Origin: Streptomyces cinnamoneus
Lineage (GTDB): Bacteria; Actinomycetota; Actinomycetes; Streptomycetales; Streptomycetaceae
Reading direction: 5' to 3'
NCBI RefSeq assembly: GCF_014650495.1
Contig: NZ_BMVB01000011.1
Span: forward strand, 1-52,319
Length of the DNA: 52,319 nt
Part shown: piece by piece, positions 37,433 through 45,138 of the stretch
How the letters are laid out: every line of letters starts with the position of its first letter
How positions within the stretch are numbered: position 1 is the stretch's first letter
Notes under the pieces: model-generated
Database searches by the model: none
The model's input: the letters and a program-made list of their open reading frames with translations, nothing else
What the model was told of the DNA's origin: nothing
Program-made: the position numbers and the translations under genes

Positions 37433-38302
37433 TCACGTGTCGCAGTCCAGCTCCGTCCGGCACAGCGTGCACCGGGCCCGCACCCGCCCCCGCACGGGCA
37501 GCCGGATGCGCTGCCAGCAGGTCGGGCAAGGGAAGCTGACCCGTGGGGGATCGCCCTCGAAGGCGTACCCCGTCTCCGGCGCGGCCACCTGTCCGCGCCG
37601 GTCCCGTGCGTAGCGGTGGCGCCCCAGTCGCCCGGCGGCGGCCAGCGGGGGGCGCCGCGCGTCCCGCTGCGCCCGGCCGCGCCCCTGTACGTACGCGTCG
37701 TACGCCTGCGCGCTGGTGAACCACGGCGAGGGGTCCTCGCCGAAGGCGAGGGCGCGCTTGGCGAGCACGTACCCGAACTCCTCGGGCGTGAGGTACCCCA
37801 GCTTCTGCGCGGAGACCGGGGATTCGCGGTAGGCGTCCAGCAGCAGCCATCCCGCGCCCAGGTAGGCGGCGGCGGTGTCGGTGAGGATCTCGTTGTCCCG
37901 GGTGCCGGGGAACTCCAGCCCGAGCCGGTGCAGGTAGACGTGCATCACTTCGTGCGCGAGCGCGGCCCCGATGTCGCGGCGGTGGGTCTTGAAGCGCGTG
38001 TTGAGCTCGATGAAGTACTCGGGCCCCGCGGCCAGTTCGATGCTGCCGGCGTGCCGCATGTCGCGGAAGGCGACGATCATCCGGGCGTCCGGCAGCCGCA
38101 GGTGGCGCACCATCTCGCCGGCGATCCGCTGGACGCCCAGGTAGGGGTCCTCGTCGTCGGAGAAGGCGACGTCGGCCGGCGGCACGCTCGCCGCGAAGGA
38201 CTGCACCCCGTCGTAGGACAGCCGCTTGTAGAGCGCGGTGATCGCCGAACGCACCGTCTCCAGGTGCGGGAAGCCGTGCTCGATCGCGAGGTCCGAGCCC
38301 AC
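37433..38302 (-). CDS. Zinc metallopeptidase-like protein with C-terminal zinc ribbon
   Basis: 289 residues, no signal peptide, so cytoplasmic. The centre has ALAHEVMHVYLHRLGL, an HExxH zinc-protease motif, followed by a DNEILTDTAAAYLGAG segment whose acidic residue may be the third ligand, as in gluzincin- or SprT-like enzymes. The C-terminus carries two cysteine pairs, CPTC and CTLC, separated by about 20 residues, a zinc ribbon. The start is GTG. The family is not named with confidence; it resembles Streptomyces hypothetical proteins with a peptidase core. It is convergent with the GH113-like gene. Confidence 0.65.
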   Translation of the reverse strand: MGSDLAIEHGFPHLETVRSAITALYKRLSYDGVQSFAASVPPADVAFSDDEDPYLGVQRIAGEMVRHLRLPDARMIVAFRDMRHAGSIELAAGPEYFIELNTRFKTHRRDIGAALAHEVMHVYLHRLGLEFPGTRDNEILTDTAAAYLGAGWLLLDAYRESPVSAQKLGYLTPEEFGYVLAKRALAFGEDPSPWFTSAQAYDAYVQGRGRAQRDARRPPLAAAGRLGRHRYARDRRGQVAAPETGYAFEGDPPRVSFPCPTCWQRIRLPVRGRVRARCTLCRTELDCDT

Positions 38303-38510
38303 GCGTGACCACCCCCGTGCGGTTGCCGGTGCCCTTCCACTCTACGGGCGCGGGTCCCGTGCCGACTGGCCGAAAACGCGACTAGGTCGCGGCTGCCGCC
38401 CGCCCGATAATCGCAAAGCGCATTGTCATGAGCCGAACAAGACCGGCTGGACGAGGCCGGCCCCCACCTCGGTCGTGGAGTGCGCACAACCTCCCACGAA
38501 AGGAAGACCG

Positions 38511-39311
38511 TTGCGCAACTTCCTCAAGGTGCTCAGGAGATGCACCGCAGTCGGCGCGGTCGCCCTCGCCGCGTTCAGCCTCCAGCCGGGCACCGCCCAG
38601 GCGCACGACCCCGAACCGCGGCCCGGCCCGGGCGTCATCGGCGGAACCCCCGCCGCCCAGGGAGAGTTCCCCTGGATGGTGCGGCTGTCCATGGGCTGCG
38701 GCGGCGCCCTCTACACCCAGCAGATCGTCCTGACCGCCGCGCACTGCGTCAGCGGCAGCGGCCCCAACACCTCCATCACCGTCACCGCCGGCGTCGTCGA
38801 CCTCCAGTCCTCCCAGGCGGTCAAGGTCAAGTCCACCCGGGTCCTGCAGGCCCCCGGCTACAACGGCGTCGGCAAGGACTGGGCACTCATCAAGCTCGCC
38901 AAACCCATCAACCTGCCCACCCTCAAGACCGCCGACACCACGGCCTACAACCAGGGCACCTTCACCGTCGCCGGCTGGGGCGCCACCAGCGAGGGCGGCC
39001 CGCAGTCCAGGGTCCTGCTCAAGGCCGAGGTCCCCTACGTCGACGACGCCACCTGCGAGGGCGCCTACGGCGGCAGCCTCACCCCCGGCGAGGAGATCTG
39101 CGCCGGCTTCATGGACACCGGCGGCGTCGACACCTGCCAGGGCGACTCCGGCGGCCCGATGTTCCGCAAGGACGACGCGGGCGCCTGGATACAGGTCGGC
39201 ATCGTCAGCTGGGGCCAGGGCTGCGCACGCCCCGGCTACCCCGGCGTCTACACCGAGGTGAGCACCTTCGCCTCCGCCATCCGCTCCGCCGCGGCGAGCC
39301 TCGGCGGCTGA
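38511..39311 (+). CDS. Secreted trypsin-like serine protease (S1)
   Basis: 266 residues from a TTG start with AAAGGA 7 nt upstream. The signal peptide ends near GTAQA, then a short propeptide leads to VIGGTPAAQGEFPWMV, the mature start. The catalytic triad is visible as TAAHC (His), KDWALIKL (Asp) and CQGDSGGP (Ser). The Asp in VDTCQGDSGGP is the S1-pocket residue of trypsins, so Arg/Lys specificity is expected. Three disulfide pairs are plausible. Length and motifs match Streptomyces griseus trypsin-type enzymes. Confidence 0.93.
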   Translation: MRNFLKVLRRCTAVGAVALAAFSLQPGTAQAHDPEPRPGPGVIGGTPAAQGEFPWMVRLSMGCGGALYTQQIVLTAAHCVSGSGPNTSITVTAGVVDLQSSQAVKVKSTRVLQAPGYNGVGKDWALIKLAKPINLPTLKTADTTAYNQGTFTVAGWGATSEGGPQSRVLLKAEVPYVDDATCEGAYGGSLTPGEEICAGFMDTGGVDTCQGDSGGPMFRKDDAGAWIQVGIVSWGQGCARPGYPGVYTEVSTFASAIRSAAASLGG

Positions 39312-39350
39312 GCGCACCCGGCCCGTACCGGCCCGGCCGGGCCGTGCGCT
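39311..39350. terminator. Terminator after the trypsin gene
   Basis: The arms AGCGCAC/GTGCGCT and GGCCCG/CGGGCC form a 13-bp stem with a 2-nt bulge, starting at the last base of the trypsin gene. Confidence 0.55.
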
Positions 39351-39598
39351 GACCCGGACGGCCCAGCCCCGGTACGGGCTCCCGGGCCCCCTCCGCGGAC
39401 CCGCCGCGCCGGTACCCCCGGCCCGCCCACCCGCACTTTGGTATGACCCGGAGGGGGTCCCGTCATCCTTTCGGCCGAGACGAGAATGGTCGGACAGTCG
39501 AGGTGTGGAGCGCATAAACGTCCGTAACGTGAAGGGCGTGCCTCCGGGAAGGACCGGCGGCCGCAGCCAGAGCCGACCGTTACGGAAAGGCACCCCCC

Positions 39599-40303
39599 GT
39601 GTCCGTCAAGTCCCGCATCGCCGCCGCCACCGTCCTCACCGCCGCCGTCGCGGCCGTGGCGTACCCGACGGCGACGGCCTTCGCGGCGGACGGGCGGGAC
39701 CCCGGCGTCCGCCCCGGCACCACCGTCCAGCACGTACGGCTCCCCGATGGCAGCCGGGCCAGCCTGACCTCCGGCGACGGCGGCGCGCGCGTGACCGTCA
39801 CCAGCCACGGCAAGGAGCAGCGCACCTTCGACGCCGGCCGCCCCACGGCCGACCTGGACCGGCTCCACCTGCGCATCCTCGGCGGCGACGGCGACCGGCC
39901 CACCCTGCGCGCCCGGCTCGACGGCAGCAGCCTGACCAACTACTACGACTTCACCTCCGGCTCCCTGCGCCACACCCCCGAGGCCACCGGCCGCCCCGCC
40001 GCGGCCGCCGCCCCGTCCGCCGCCACCGCCGTCTCCCGGACGCACGACACGCCCGGCCGGGCCGCCGCGGGCAAGGACGCCGGGCACGCCACCCGGGCCG
40101 CGACCGCCGGCCGGCCGCCCCACGACTCGTCCGGCAACCCCGTACGGCGCGTGGTCGAGGCGGGCCACATCATCAAGGCCAGCCACGACGCCGGTGACGT
40201 CGGCACCCCGGCCGTCGCGGCCGGCGTCGCCCTCGTGGCCGTCGTCGGCGGCGCCTACGGTGTGCGCGTGGCGCTGCGCCGCTACGGACGCACCGCCGAC
40301 TGA
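39599..40303 (+). CDS. Secreted, C-terminally anchored hypothetical protein
   Basis: 234 residues from GTG, with GGAAAGG 7 nt upstream. The signal peptide runs to about residue 29 (cleavage near TAFAADG). A beta-rich segment follows (TTVQHVRLPDGSRASLTSGDGGARVTVTS), then a low-complexity Ala/Pro/His linker, and a C-terminal transmembrane helix (TPAVAAGVALVAVVGGAYGVRVAL) ends in RRYGRTAD. No enzyme motif and no sortase signal are seen. It stands alone upstream of the two-component system and could be its sensed or controlled partner, but this is only position. Confidence 0.7.
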   Translation: MSVKSRIAAATVLTAAVAAVAYPTATAFAADGRDPGVRPGTTVQHVRLPDGSRASLTSGDGGARVTVTSHGKEQRTFDAGRPTADLDRLHLRILGGDGDRPTLRARLDGSSLTNYYDFTSGSLRHTPEATGRPAAAAAPSAATAVSRTHDTPGRAAAGKDAGHATRAATAGRPPHDSSGNPVRRVVEAGHIIKASHDAGDVGTPAVAAGVALVAVVGGAYGVRVALRRYGRTAD

Positions 40304-40592
40304 CCACCGGCCGAGCGACCACCGGCCGACGGGCTACCGGTCGACTGACACCACCGGCCGACGGGCCGGGCGACCACCGGCCGGCCCGGCCCGCGCCACC
40401 CCTTCGGGCCGGCCGCCGCACCCCTGCCCGGCACGGCCCCCGCCACCCCGCGGTGCTTCCCCGGCCGTCCGCTGCGGTTGCGGCCCCCGCACACCCCCGG
40501 TGACATGGAGGGACGCCCGGTACGGGCGCGGCTCTGCGCGCACCGAACCCTTCCGAGACCGTCCGAGGCTGCAAAGGAGCGAGGGGCACAGC
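40304..40592. other. Intergenic region with short ACCACCGGCCG-type repeats
   Basis: 289 bases. At 40304-40390 a GACCACCGGCCGA-like unit occurs about four times with variation. The rest holds nothing recognisable until the ribosome binding site GGAGCGAGGGG of the response regulator. Confidence 0.5.
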
Positions 40593-41276
40593 ATGCCGAT
40601 CACCGTGGTCATCGCGGACGACCAGGAGATGGTCCGCACCGGGTTCCGGATGATCCTGGAGAGCCAGCCCGACATCGAGGTCGTCGCGGACGTCGTCGAC
40701 GGCGAGGCGGCCCTGGAGGCCGTGGAACGGCACCGGCCCGACGTCCTGCTCCTCGACATCCGCATGCCCAAGCTGGACGGGCTGGAGGTCACCCGCCGCC
40801 TGTCCGAGCTGTCCGCCGCCCACCCCGAGCGCGGCCAGCGCCCCCGGATCGTCATCGTCACCACCTTCGACCTCGACGAGTACGTCCACACCGCCCTGCG
40901 CAACGGCGCCTCCGGCTTTCTGCTCAAGGACGCGAGCCCGGCCATGCTGGTCGAGGCCGTGCACGCCGCGGCCGTCGGCGACTCCCTCATCTCGCCCGCG
41001 ATCACCGTCCGGCTGCTGCGCGACATGGCGCCGGCGGGCCCGGGGGCCGCCGGCACCGTCAGGCAGCCGTCCGAGCCGCTCACCGACCGCGAGGCCGACG
41101 TCGTGCGCTGCCTGGCCCGCGGGGCCACCAACGCCGAGATCGCCGGCGAACTCTTCGTCTCCCTGTCCACGGTCAAGACCCACCTGGCCAACGTGCAGCT
41201 CAAGCTCGACGCCCGGAACCGCGTCGAGATCGCCGCCTGGGCCTGGGAGAGCGGACTGGCCACGGGCGGCACGTGA
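40593..41276 (+). CDS. NarL/FixJ-type response regulator
   Basis: 227 residues. Receiver domain with acidic pocket ADDQ and phospho-acceptor Asp55 in LLLDIRMPKLDG, then VTTFD and FLLKDASP switch residues. A LuxR-type helix-turn-helix follows with LTDREADVVRCLARGATNAEIAGELFVSLSTVKTHLANV. The stop overlaps the start of the histidine kinase gene in GTGA, so the pair is cotranscribed with the regulator first. Target genes cannot be told from sequence; autoregulation and control of the adjacent secreted protein are possible. Confidence 0.93.
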   Translation: MPITVVIADDQEMVRTGFRMILESQPDIEVVADVVDGEAALEAVERHRPDVLLLDIRMPKLDGLEVTRRLSELSAAHPERGQRPRIVIVTTFDLDEYVHTALRNGASGFLLKDASPAMLVEAVHAAAVGDSLISPAITVRLLRDMAPAGPGAAGTVRQPSEPLTDREADVVRCLARGATNAEIAGELFVSLSTVKTHLANVQLKLDARNRVEIAAWAWESGLATGGT

Positions 41277-42427
41277 ACAGATGGGCCGGGTGGGCCGCCC
41301 GCCACCCCCGGGGATCGGCCGTCGCCAAGGCCGCCCTGGGGGCCGTCCTGCTCTGCCTCGTCGGCTTCGAGGGCTTCGCCCTCGCCCGCCAGCCCAGCGA
41401 GCCGCACGCCGTCGTCCTCGCCTCCGGCGTCCTCGTCTGCCTGTGCGCCGTGCCCTACGGCTGGATCACCCTGAACGTACGGGCGGGCATCGCCGTCGCC
41501 CTGTCCCTGACCGCGTCCGTCGCGCTGATGGCCGGACGGCATCCGACGGTCGTGTGGGGCATGGGGGAGGGCATCGCCCTGCTCGTCCTGCTCAGCCTCG
41601 TCGTCAGCCGGTCCTCGCAGCGCGTCGTCCGCGTCCTCGGCCCGCTGCTCGCACTGGCCGTCGTCGCGGCGCCCATGCGCGACCTCAACCCGGAGTGGTT
41701 CACGGCGCTGGCTGCGATCCTGACCGTCGTCGTGGGCAGCTACTCCCTGATCCTGCGGGGCCAGTCGGCGCAGCGGGCCCGCGACCTGGTCGCCGTGCGC
41801 ACCGCGGAACGGCTGGAGCTGGCCCGCGAACTGCACGACCTGGTCGCCCACCACATCACCGGCATCGCCGTGCAGGCCCAGGCCGCCCGCTTCACCGCCC
41901 TGGAGGGGCCGGCCGCCGCCGGGGCGTTCGAGCGCATCGAGACGTCCGCGGCCGAGGCGCTGGGCGCGATGCGCCGCCTCGTGGGCGTCCTGCGCGAGGG
42001 GGAGGCCGAGACCGAGCCGGTCGCCGGTCTGCCCGAAGTGCGCGAGCTGACCGAGGCGTTCGCCCGTACGGGACCGCCCGTCGCCCTTTACATCGAGCGC
42101 GGCATGGAAACCTGGATCCCGGGTGAAGTCGCCGCGGGCGTCCACCGCGTCGTCCGCGAGGCCCTGACCAACGTCCGCAAGCACGCGGCGGACGCCACGG
42201 CCGTCCGGATCGGGGTGCGCGGTGTGCCCGCGGGCGTCGAGCTGCGCATCGCGGACGACGGCAAGCGGGCCGCCGCCCTGTCCGAACAGGCCCGGGGCGG
42301 CGGCTTCGGCCTCGTGGGGCTCGCCGAACGCGCCAAGGCCATGGGGGGCCGGCTGACGGCCGGCCCGGCGCCCGAGGGGGGCTGGCAGGTGACCGCGCTG
42401 TTCCCGGTGGACCGCAAGGCGGCATGA
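41273..42427 (+). CDS. Sensor histidine kinase (HisKA_3 type)
   Basis: 384 residues. Four to five N-terminal transmembrane helices with short loops (about 20-160) suggest membrane-embedded sensing. The HisKA_3 dimerisation box is ERLELARELHDLVAHHITGIAVQAQ with the phosphorylated His near residue 187. The HATPase region has VHRVVREALTNVRKHA (N box), LRIADDGK and GGGFGLVGLAERAKAMGGRL (G boxes). It is the cognate kinase of the overlapping NarL-type regulator. The signal is unknown. Confidence 0.92.
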   Translation: MNRWAGWAARHPRGSAVAKAALGAVLLCLVGFEGFALARQPSEPHAVVLASGVLVCLCAVPYGWITLNVRAGIAVALSLTASVALMAGRHPTVVWGMGEGIALLVLLSLVVSRSSQRVVRVLGPLLALAVVAAPMRDLNPEWFTALAAILTVVVGSYSLILRGQSAQRARDLVAVRTAERLELARELHDLVAHHITGIAVQAQAARFTALEGPAAAGAFERIETSAAEALGAMRRLVGVLREGEAETEPVAGLPEVRELTEAFARTGPPVALYIERGMETWIPGEVAAGVHRVVREALTNVRKHAADATAVRIGVRGVPAGVELRIADDGKRAAALSEQARGGGFGLVGLAERAKAMGGRLTAGPAPEGGWQVTALFPVDRKAA

Positions 42428-42527
42428 CACGGCGTGGCAGGGCATGTCGCAGCGTGCGGCGGGACGTTACGCCCGGGGCTCAATCCGCGGACGGCGCAAA
42501 CACTGGTCCCGGGACCGGAACGATCTT

Positions 42528-42533
42528 TAGCGT
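42528..42533 (+). promoter_or_regulatory. -10 box of a leaderless transcript (MBL-fold gene)
   Basis: TAGCGT ends 6 nt before the ATG at 42540. A 12-bp perfect palindrome GGTCCCGGGACC (42505-42516) lies just upstream and could be an operator overlapping the spacer. Confidence 0.4.
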
Positions 42534-42539
42534 GGCGCC

Positions 42540-43283
42540 ATGGAGACCACACGCGTCACACCGGACATATGGATGTTCACGTTCGCCGTCGGCCAGTCCT
42601 ACGCCGTGCGGCTGCAGGACGGACGGGGCTGGGCCCTCGTCGACACCGGGCTGCCCGGGAACGAGGGGCCGGTCCTCGACGCCCTCGCGGGGCTGGGCGC
42701 CCGCCCGCAGGACGTCCGCGACATCGTGCTCACCCACTACCACTTCGACCACACCGGCTCCGCAGCCGCCCTCGCCGCGGCGACGGGCGCGCGGGTGCTG
42801 GCCGGGGCGGCCGACGCCCCCGTGATCCGGGGCGAGCTGCCGGAGCCGCCGCCGGTGCTGCAGGAATGGGAGATACCGCTGTTCGAGTCCGTGCAGGCCG
42901 GACTGGCGGACGTCCCGCCCGCCCAGCCCTGCGGGGTGGACCGGGAACTGGTGGACGGGGACGTCCTGGACTGGGGCGAGGAGGTGCGGGTCGTCGCCGT
43001 GCCGGGACACACCGACGGCAGCGTGGCCCTGCACCTGACCTCGTCGGGGGTGCTGTTCACCGGCGACACCATCGCCAACGTCCAGCAGCTCATGCCGGGC
43101 GTCTTCAACACCGACCTGCAGCAGACGATCGCCTCCTTCCACCGCCAGGCCGCACTGGACGTCCGGACGGCCTGTTTCGGTCACGGTGCGCCGATCGTGG
43201 GCGGCGCGGGGGAGGCGCTGCGGGCTGCCGCCGAGGCGCTGACGGCGGCCCATCAGGACGGAACGACGGACTCCTGCCCGTAG
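42540..43283 (+). CDS. MBL-fold metallo-hydrolase
   Basis: 247 residues, cytoplasmic. The metallo-beta-lactamase metal motif is LTHYHFDHTGS, with further ligands in VPGHTDGSVALHL, LFTGDTI and CFGHGAPI. The family covers glyoxalase II, lactonases, arylsulfatases and others; nothing here fixes the substrate. The ATG is preceded by a -10-like TAGCGT with a 6-nt gap, so it is probably leaderless. The last 31 nt overlap the end of the convergent VOC gene. Confidence 0.88.
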   Translation: METTRVTPDIWMFTFAVGQSYAVRLQDGRGWALVDTGLPGNEGPVLDALAGLGARPQDVRDIVLTHYHFDHTGSAAALAAATGARVLAGAADAPVIRGELPEPPPVLQEWEIPLFESVQAGLADVPPAQPCGVDRELVDGDVLDWGEEVRVVAVPGHTDGSVALHLTSSGVLFTGDTIANVQQLMPGVFNTDLQQTIASFHRQAALDVRTACFGHGAPIVGGAGEALRAAAEALTAAHQDGTTDSCP

Positions 43284-43657
43284 CAGAGGCAGAAGGGGTG
43301 CCCTGCAGGGTCGGCATAGACCCGGAACCCCCGCTCCCGCCCGCCGCTGTCGTGGAGGAACGACGCGCCCAGCGCGAGGACTTCCTCCTGGGCGCGCTCC
43401 ACGTCCTCGCGCGTGTCGACGTCGAAGTCGAGATGCATCTGCTGCGGGTGAGCGGGGTCCGGCCAGCGCGGCGGGCGGTAGTCGCCCTCCACCCGCTGGA
43501 AGGCGATCCGCTGCCGGGTGGCGGGGTCGGCCAGCCAGACCCAGGACGGGTCGCTGTCGTCCGCGACGACCCGCCAGCCCAGGACGGCGGCGTAGAACGC
43601 CGCCAGGGCGGCGGGGTCGGGGCAGTCGATGACGGTGCACTGCAACGTGGCGATCAT
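43253..43657 (-). CDS. VOC family (glyoxalase/bleomycin-resistance fold) protein
   Basis: 134 residues in two beta-alpha-beta-beta-beta modules. The first opens with TLQCTVIDCPDPAALAAFYAAVLGWRVV; the second has MHLDFDVDTREDVERAQEEVLALGASFL and ends with RVYADPAGHPFCLCYG, the usual metal-ligand glutamate position being replaced by Cys/Tyr-containing sequence. The function is unknown and could be a binding protein. The ATG at 43657 is chosen because a CATCAT -10-like hexamer lies 6 nt upstream on the minus strand. Its 3' end overlaps the MBL gene by 31 nt. Confidence 0.85.
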   Translation of the reverse strand: MIATLQCTVIDCPDPAALAAFYAAVLGWRVVADDSDPSWVWLADPATRQRIAFQRVEGDYRPPRWPDPAHPQQMHLDFDVDTREDVERAQEEVLALGASFLHDSGGRERGFRVYADPAGHPFCLCYGQESVVPS

Positions 43658-43663
43658 GGAAGC

Positions 43664-43669
43664 ATGATG
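43664..43669 (-). promoter_or_regulatory. Possible -10 box of a leaderless transcript (VOC gene)
   Basis: CATCAT on the minus strand ends 6 nt before the ATG at 43657; no ribosome binding site is visible. Confidence 0.3.
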
Positions 43670-43703
43670 CCGCGTCGCCCGCCGGCCGGGAACGCAAGCC
43701 CGT

Positions 43704-44987
43704 TCACGGCGTGCGCTGCACCGCATCGAACCAGCGCGCGATCTCCGGCGTCGCTTTCGTGAACGCCCCGAAATGACCGGTCTTCCCGTGGTCGACGACC
43801 GGGACCCGCACGCCGTGACGCGCGAAGTCACGGGCACAGTTGACCGAGTTCGCGATGGGCACGTCCCGGTCCCCGGCCGCGGTGTGCAGACGCACCGGCA
43901 CCGCCGGCTTCCAGCCGCAGGTGCCGTCCTGCGCCCGCATCGCCTCCAGCAGCCCGCCCGAGGGGTGCCGCAGCCGCTCGGAGAACCCGTCGGTCACCAG
44001 CTCCCCGACCGTCGCCGGCAGCGCCTTGAAGATCTCCTCCTCCGTGTGCCGGCTGTCGAAGAGCCGGTCGACGACGCCCGCGTACGGCTGCCGGAACACC
44101 TCGGCCGGGTCCCGGTAGATCGGATGCAGCCGGTTCTGGGCCGTGAGGTAGTACGACAGGTAGAAGACGGCGCTGCGCTCGTCGACCCTCCCGTCGACGA
44201 TGCCGGGCATCTCGGCCTTCTCCAGGTCGTACGGACCGGAGACCGGCGCCAGGGCCCGCAGCCTGAAGTGCCGGTCCGCGCCCGCGTCCAGGGCCCGGGC
44301 GAGCGCCACCGCCACCTGCCCGCCCTGCGAGAAGCCGGTGGCGTACACATCACCCGTCAGCTGCCGGCCCTGCCGCTGCGCCGCCGTGCGCGCCGCCCGC
44401 AGCATGTCGACGGAGGCGGTGACGGCCGAGGCGGTGTCCATGTACGGGTGGCGGCCCGGACCGTTGCCGAGACCGAGGTAGTCGGGCGCCGCCACCGCAC
44501 GGCCCGCCGCCGCGTGCACGTACGGCGAGAGCCGGCCGAAGCCCTTGCCCTCGATGACGGAGGGCGCGTACGTGCGGCTGGCCATGGTGCCGTGCGTGTC
44601 GGAGACCACCGCCAGCCTGCGGCCGCCACCATCGGGCAGCACCAGCAGACCCGTGGCCGTGGTCGGCCGGCCCTGCGGGGTGACGGTCCGGTAGGTCAGC
44701 CGGTAGGCCCGTACCCCGTACCGCACCGGCGCATCCGTGAACTCCGGGCCCAGGTACGCCGCGACCTCCTTGCCGGTGAGCTCGGCCACGCGTTCGGTGC
44801 GCAGCAGCGCACCACGCCCGGCGTCCACCGAGGCGTGCGCCGGGGCGCCCGCCGGCGACGGCTGCGCCGCCACGGCCGGCGCCGCCGCCAGCGCCGCCAG
44901 AACGACCGCCGCCGCGGCCGCCACCGCCCGGCGCCGCACCGAACTCCCCTGACCCGCCCGCCGGTTCCCCATCCCTGTGATCGTCAT
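43704..44987 (-). CDS. Secreted alpha/beta hydrolase, lipase-like
   Basis: 427 residues. A basic N-terminus (RRAGQGSSVRRRAV) and hydrophobic core ending in APAVAAQ form a signal peptide. The alpha/beta-hydrolase core has the nucleophile elbow YATGFSQGGQVA (Ser), an oxyanion-region VVSDTHGTM, and late Asp (RDVPIANSVN) and His (KTGHFGAF) candidates for the triad. This pattern fits the secreted lipase/LIP-type esterases of actinomycetes. The start at 44987 is supported by TAGGGT 7 nt before it. Other in-frame ATGs nearby (44972) are possible. Confidence 0.82.
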   Translation of the reverse strand: MTITGMGNRRAGQGSSVRRRAVAAAAAVVLAALAAAPAVAAQPSPAGAPAHASVDAGRGALLRTERVAELTGKEVAAYLGPEFTDAPVRYGVRAYRLTYRTVTPQGRPTTATGLLVLPDGGGRRLAVVSDTHGTMASRTYAPSVIEGKGFGRLSPYVHAAAGRAVAAPDYLGLGNGPGRHPYMDTASAVTASVDMLRAARTAAQRQGRQLTGDVYATGFSQGGQVAVALARALDAGADRHFRLRALAPVSGPYDLEKAEMPGIVDGRVDERSAVFYLSYYLTAQNRLHPIYRDPAEVFRQPYAGVVDRLFDSRHTEEEIFKALPATVGELVTDGFSERLRHPSGGLLEAMRAQDGTCGWKPAVPVRLHTAAGDRDVPIANSVNCARDFARHGVRVPVVDHGKTGHFGAFTKATPEIARWFDAVQRTP

Positions 44988-44994
44988 GCCGACG

Positions 44995-45000
44995 ACCCTA
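44995..45000 (-). promoter_or_regulatory. -10 box of a leaderless transcript (lipase-like gene)
   Basis: TAGGGT on the minus strand ends 7 nt before the ATG at 44987. Confidence 0.45.
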
Positions 45001-45106
45001 CGAGACGCCACGGCTCGTTTCCCCCTCCCTGAGAGGGGCCCTCGCCACCCCGACCCCTAAGGGCCCGCCTCCTCCCCGCCGCCGAGGCGACCCCACCCGC
45101 CCTTCG

Positions 45107-45138
45107 TTAGTCCAAGACCGCCCCGCCCTTTGTCCATG
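45107..45138 (+). promoter_or_regulatory. Direct-repeat operator upstream of GH101, probably AraC-type
   Basis: TTAGTCCAAG (45107-45116) and TTTGTCCATG (45129-45138) are direct repeats 22 bp apart. The same 12-mer CTTTGTCCATGG occurs in inverse orientation before the GH35 gene at 50130-50141 with its own second half-site 21 bp away. AraC-family activators bind this kind of paired repeat, and such a gene lies between the sites. Confidence 0.55.
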
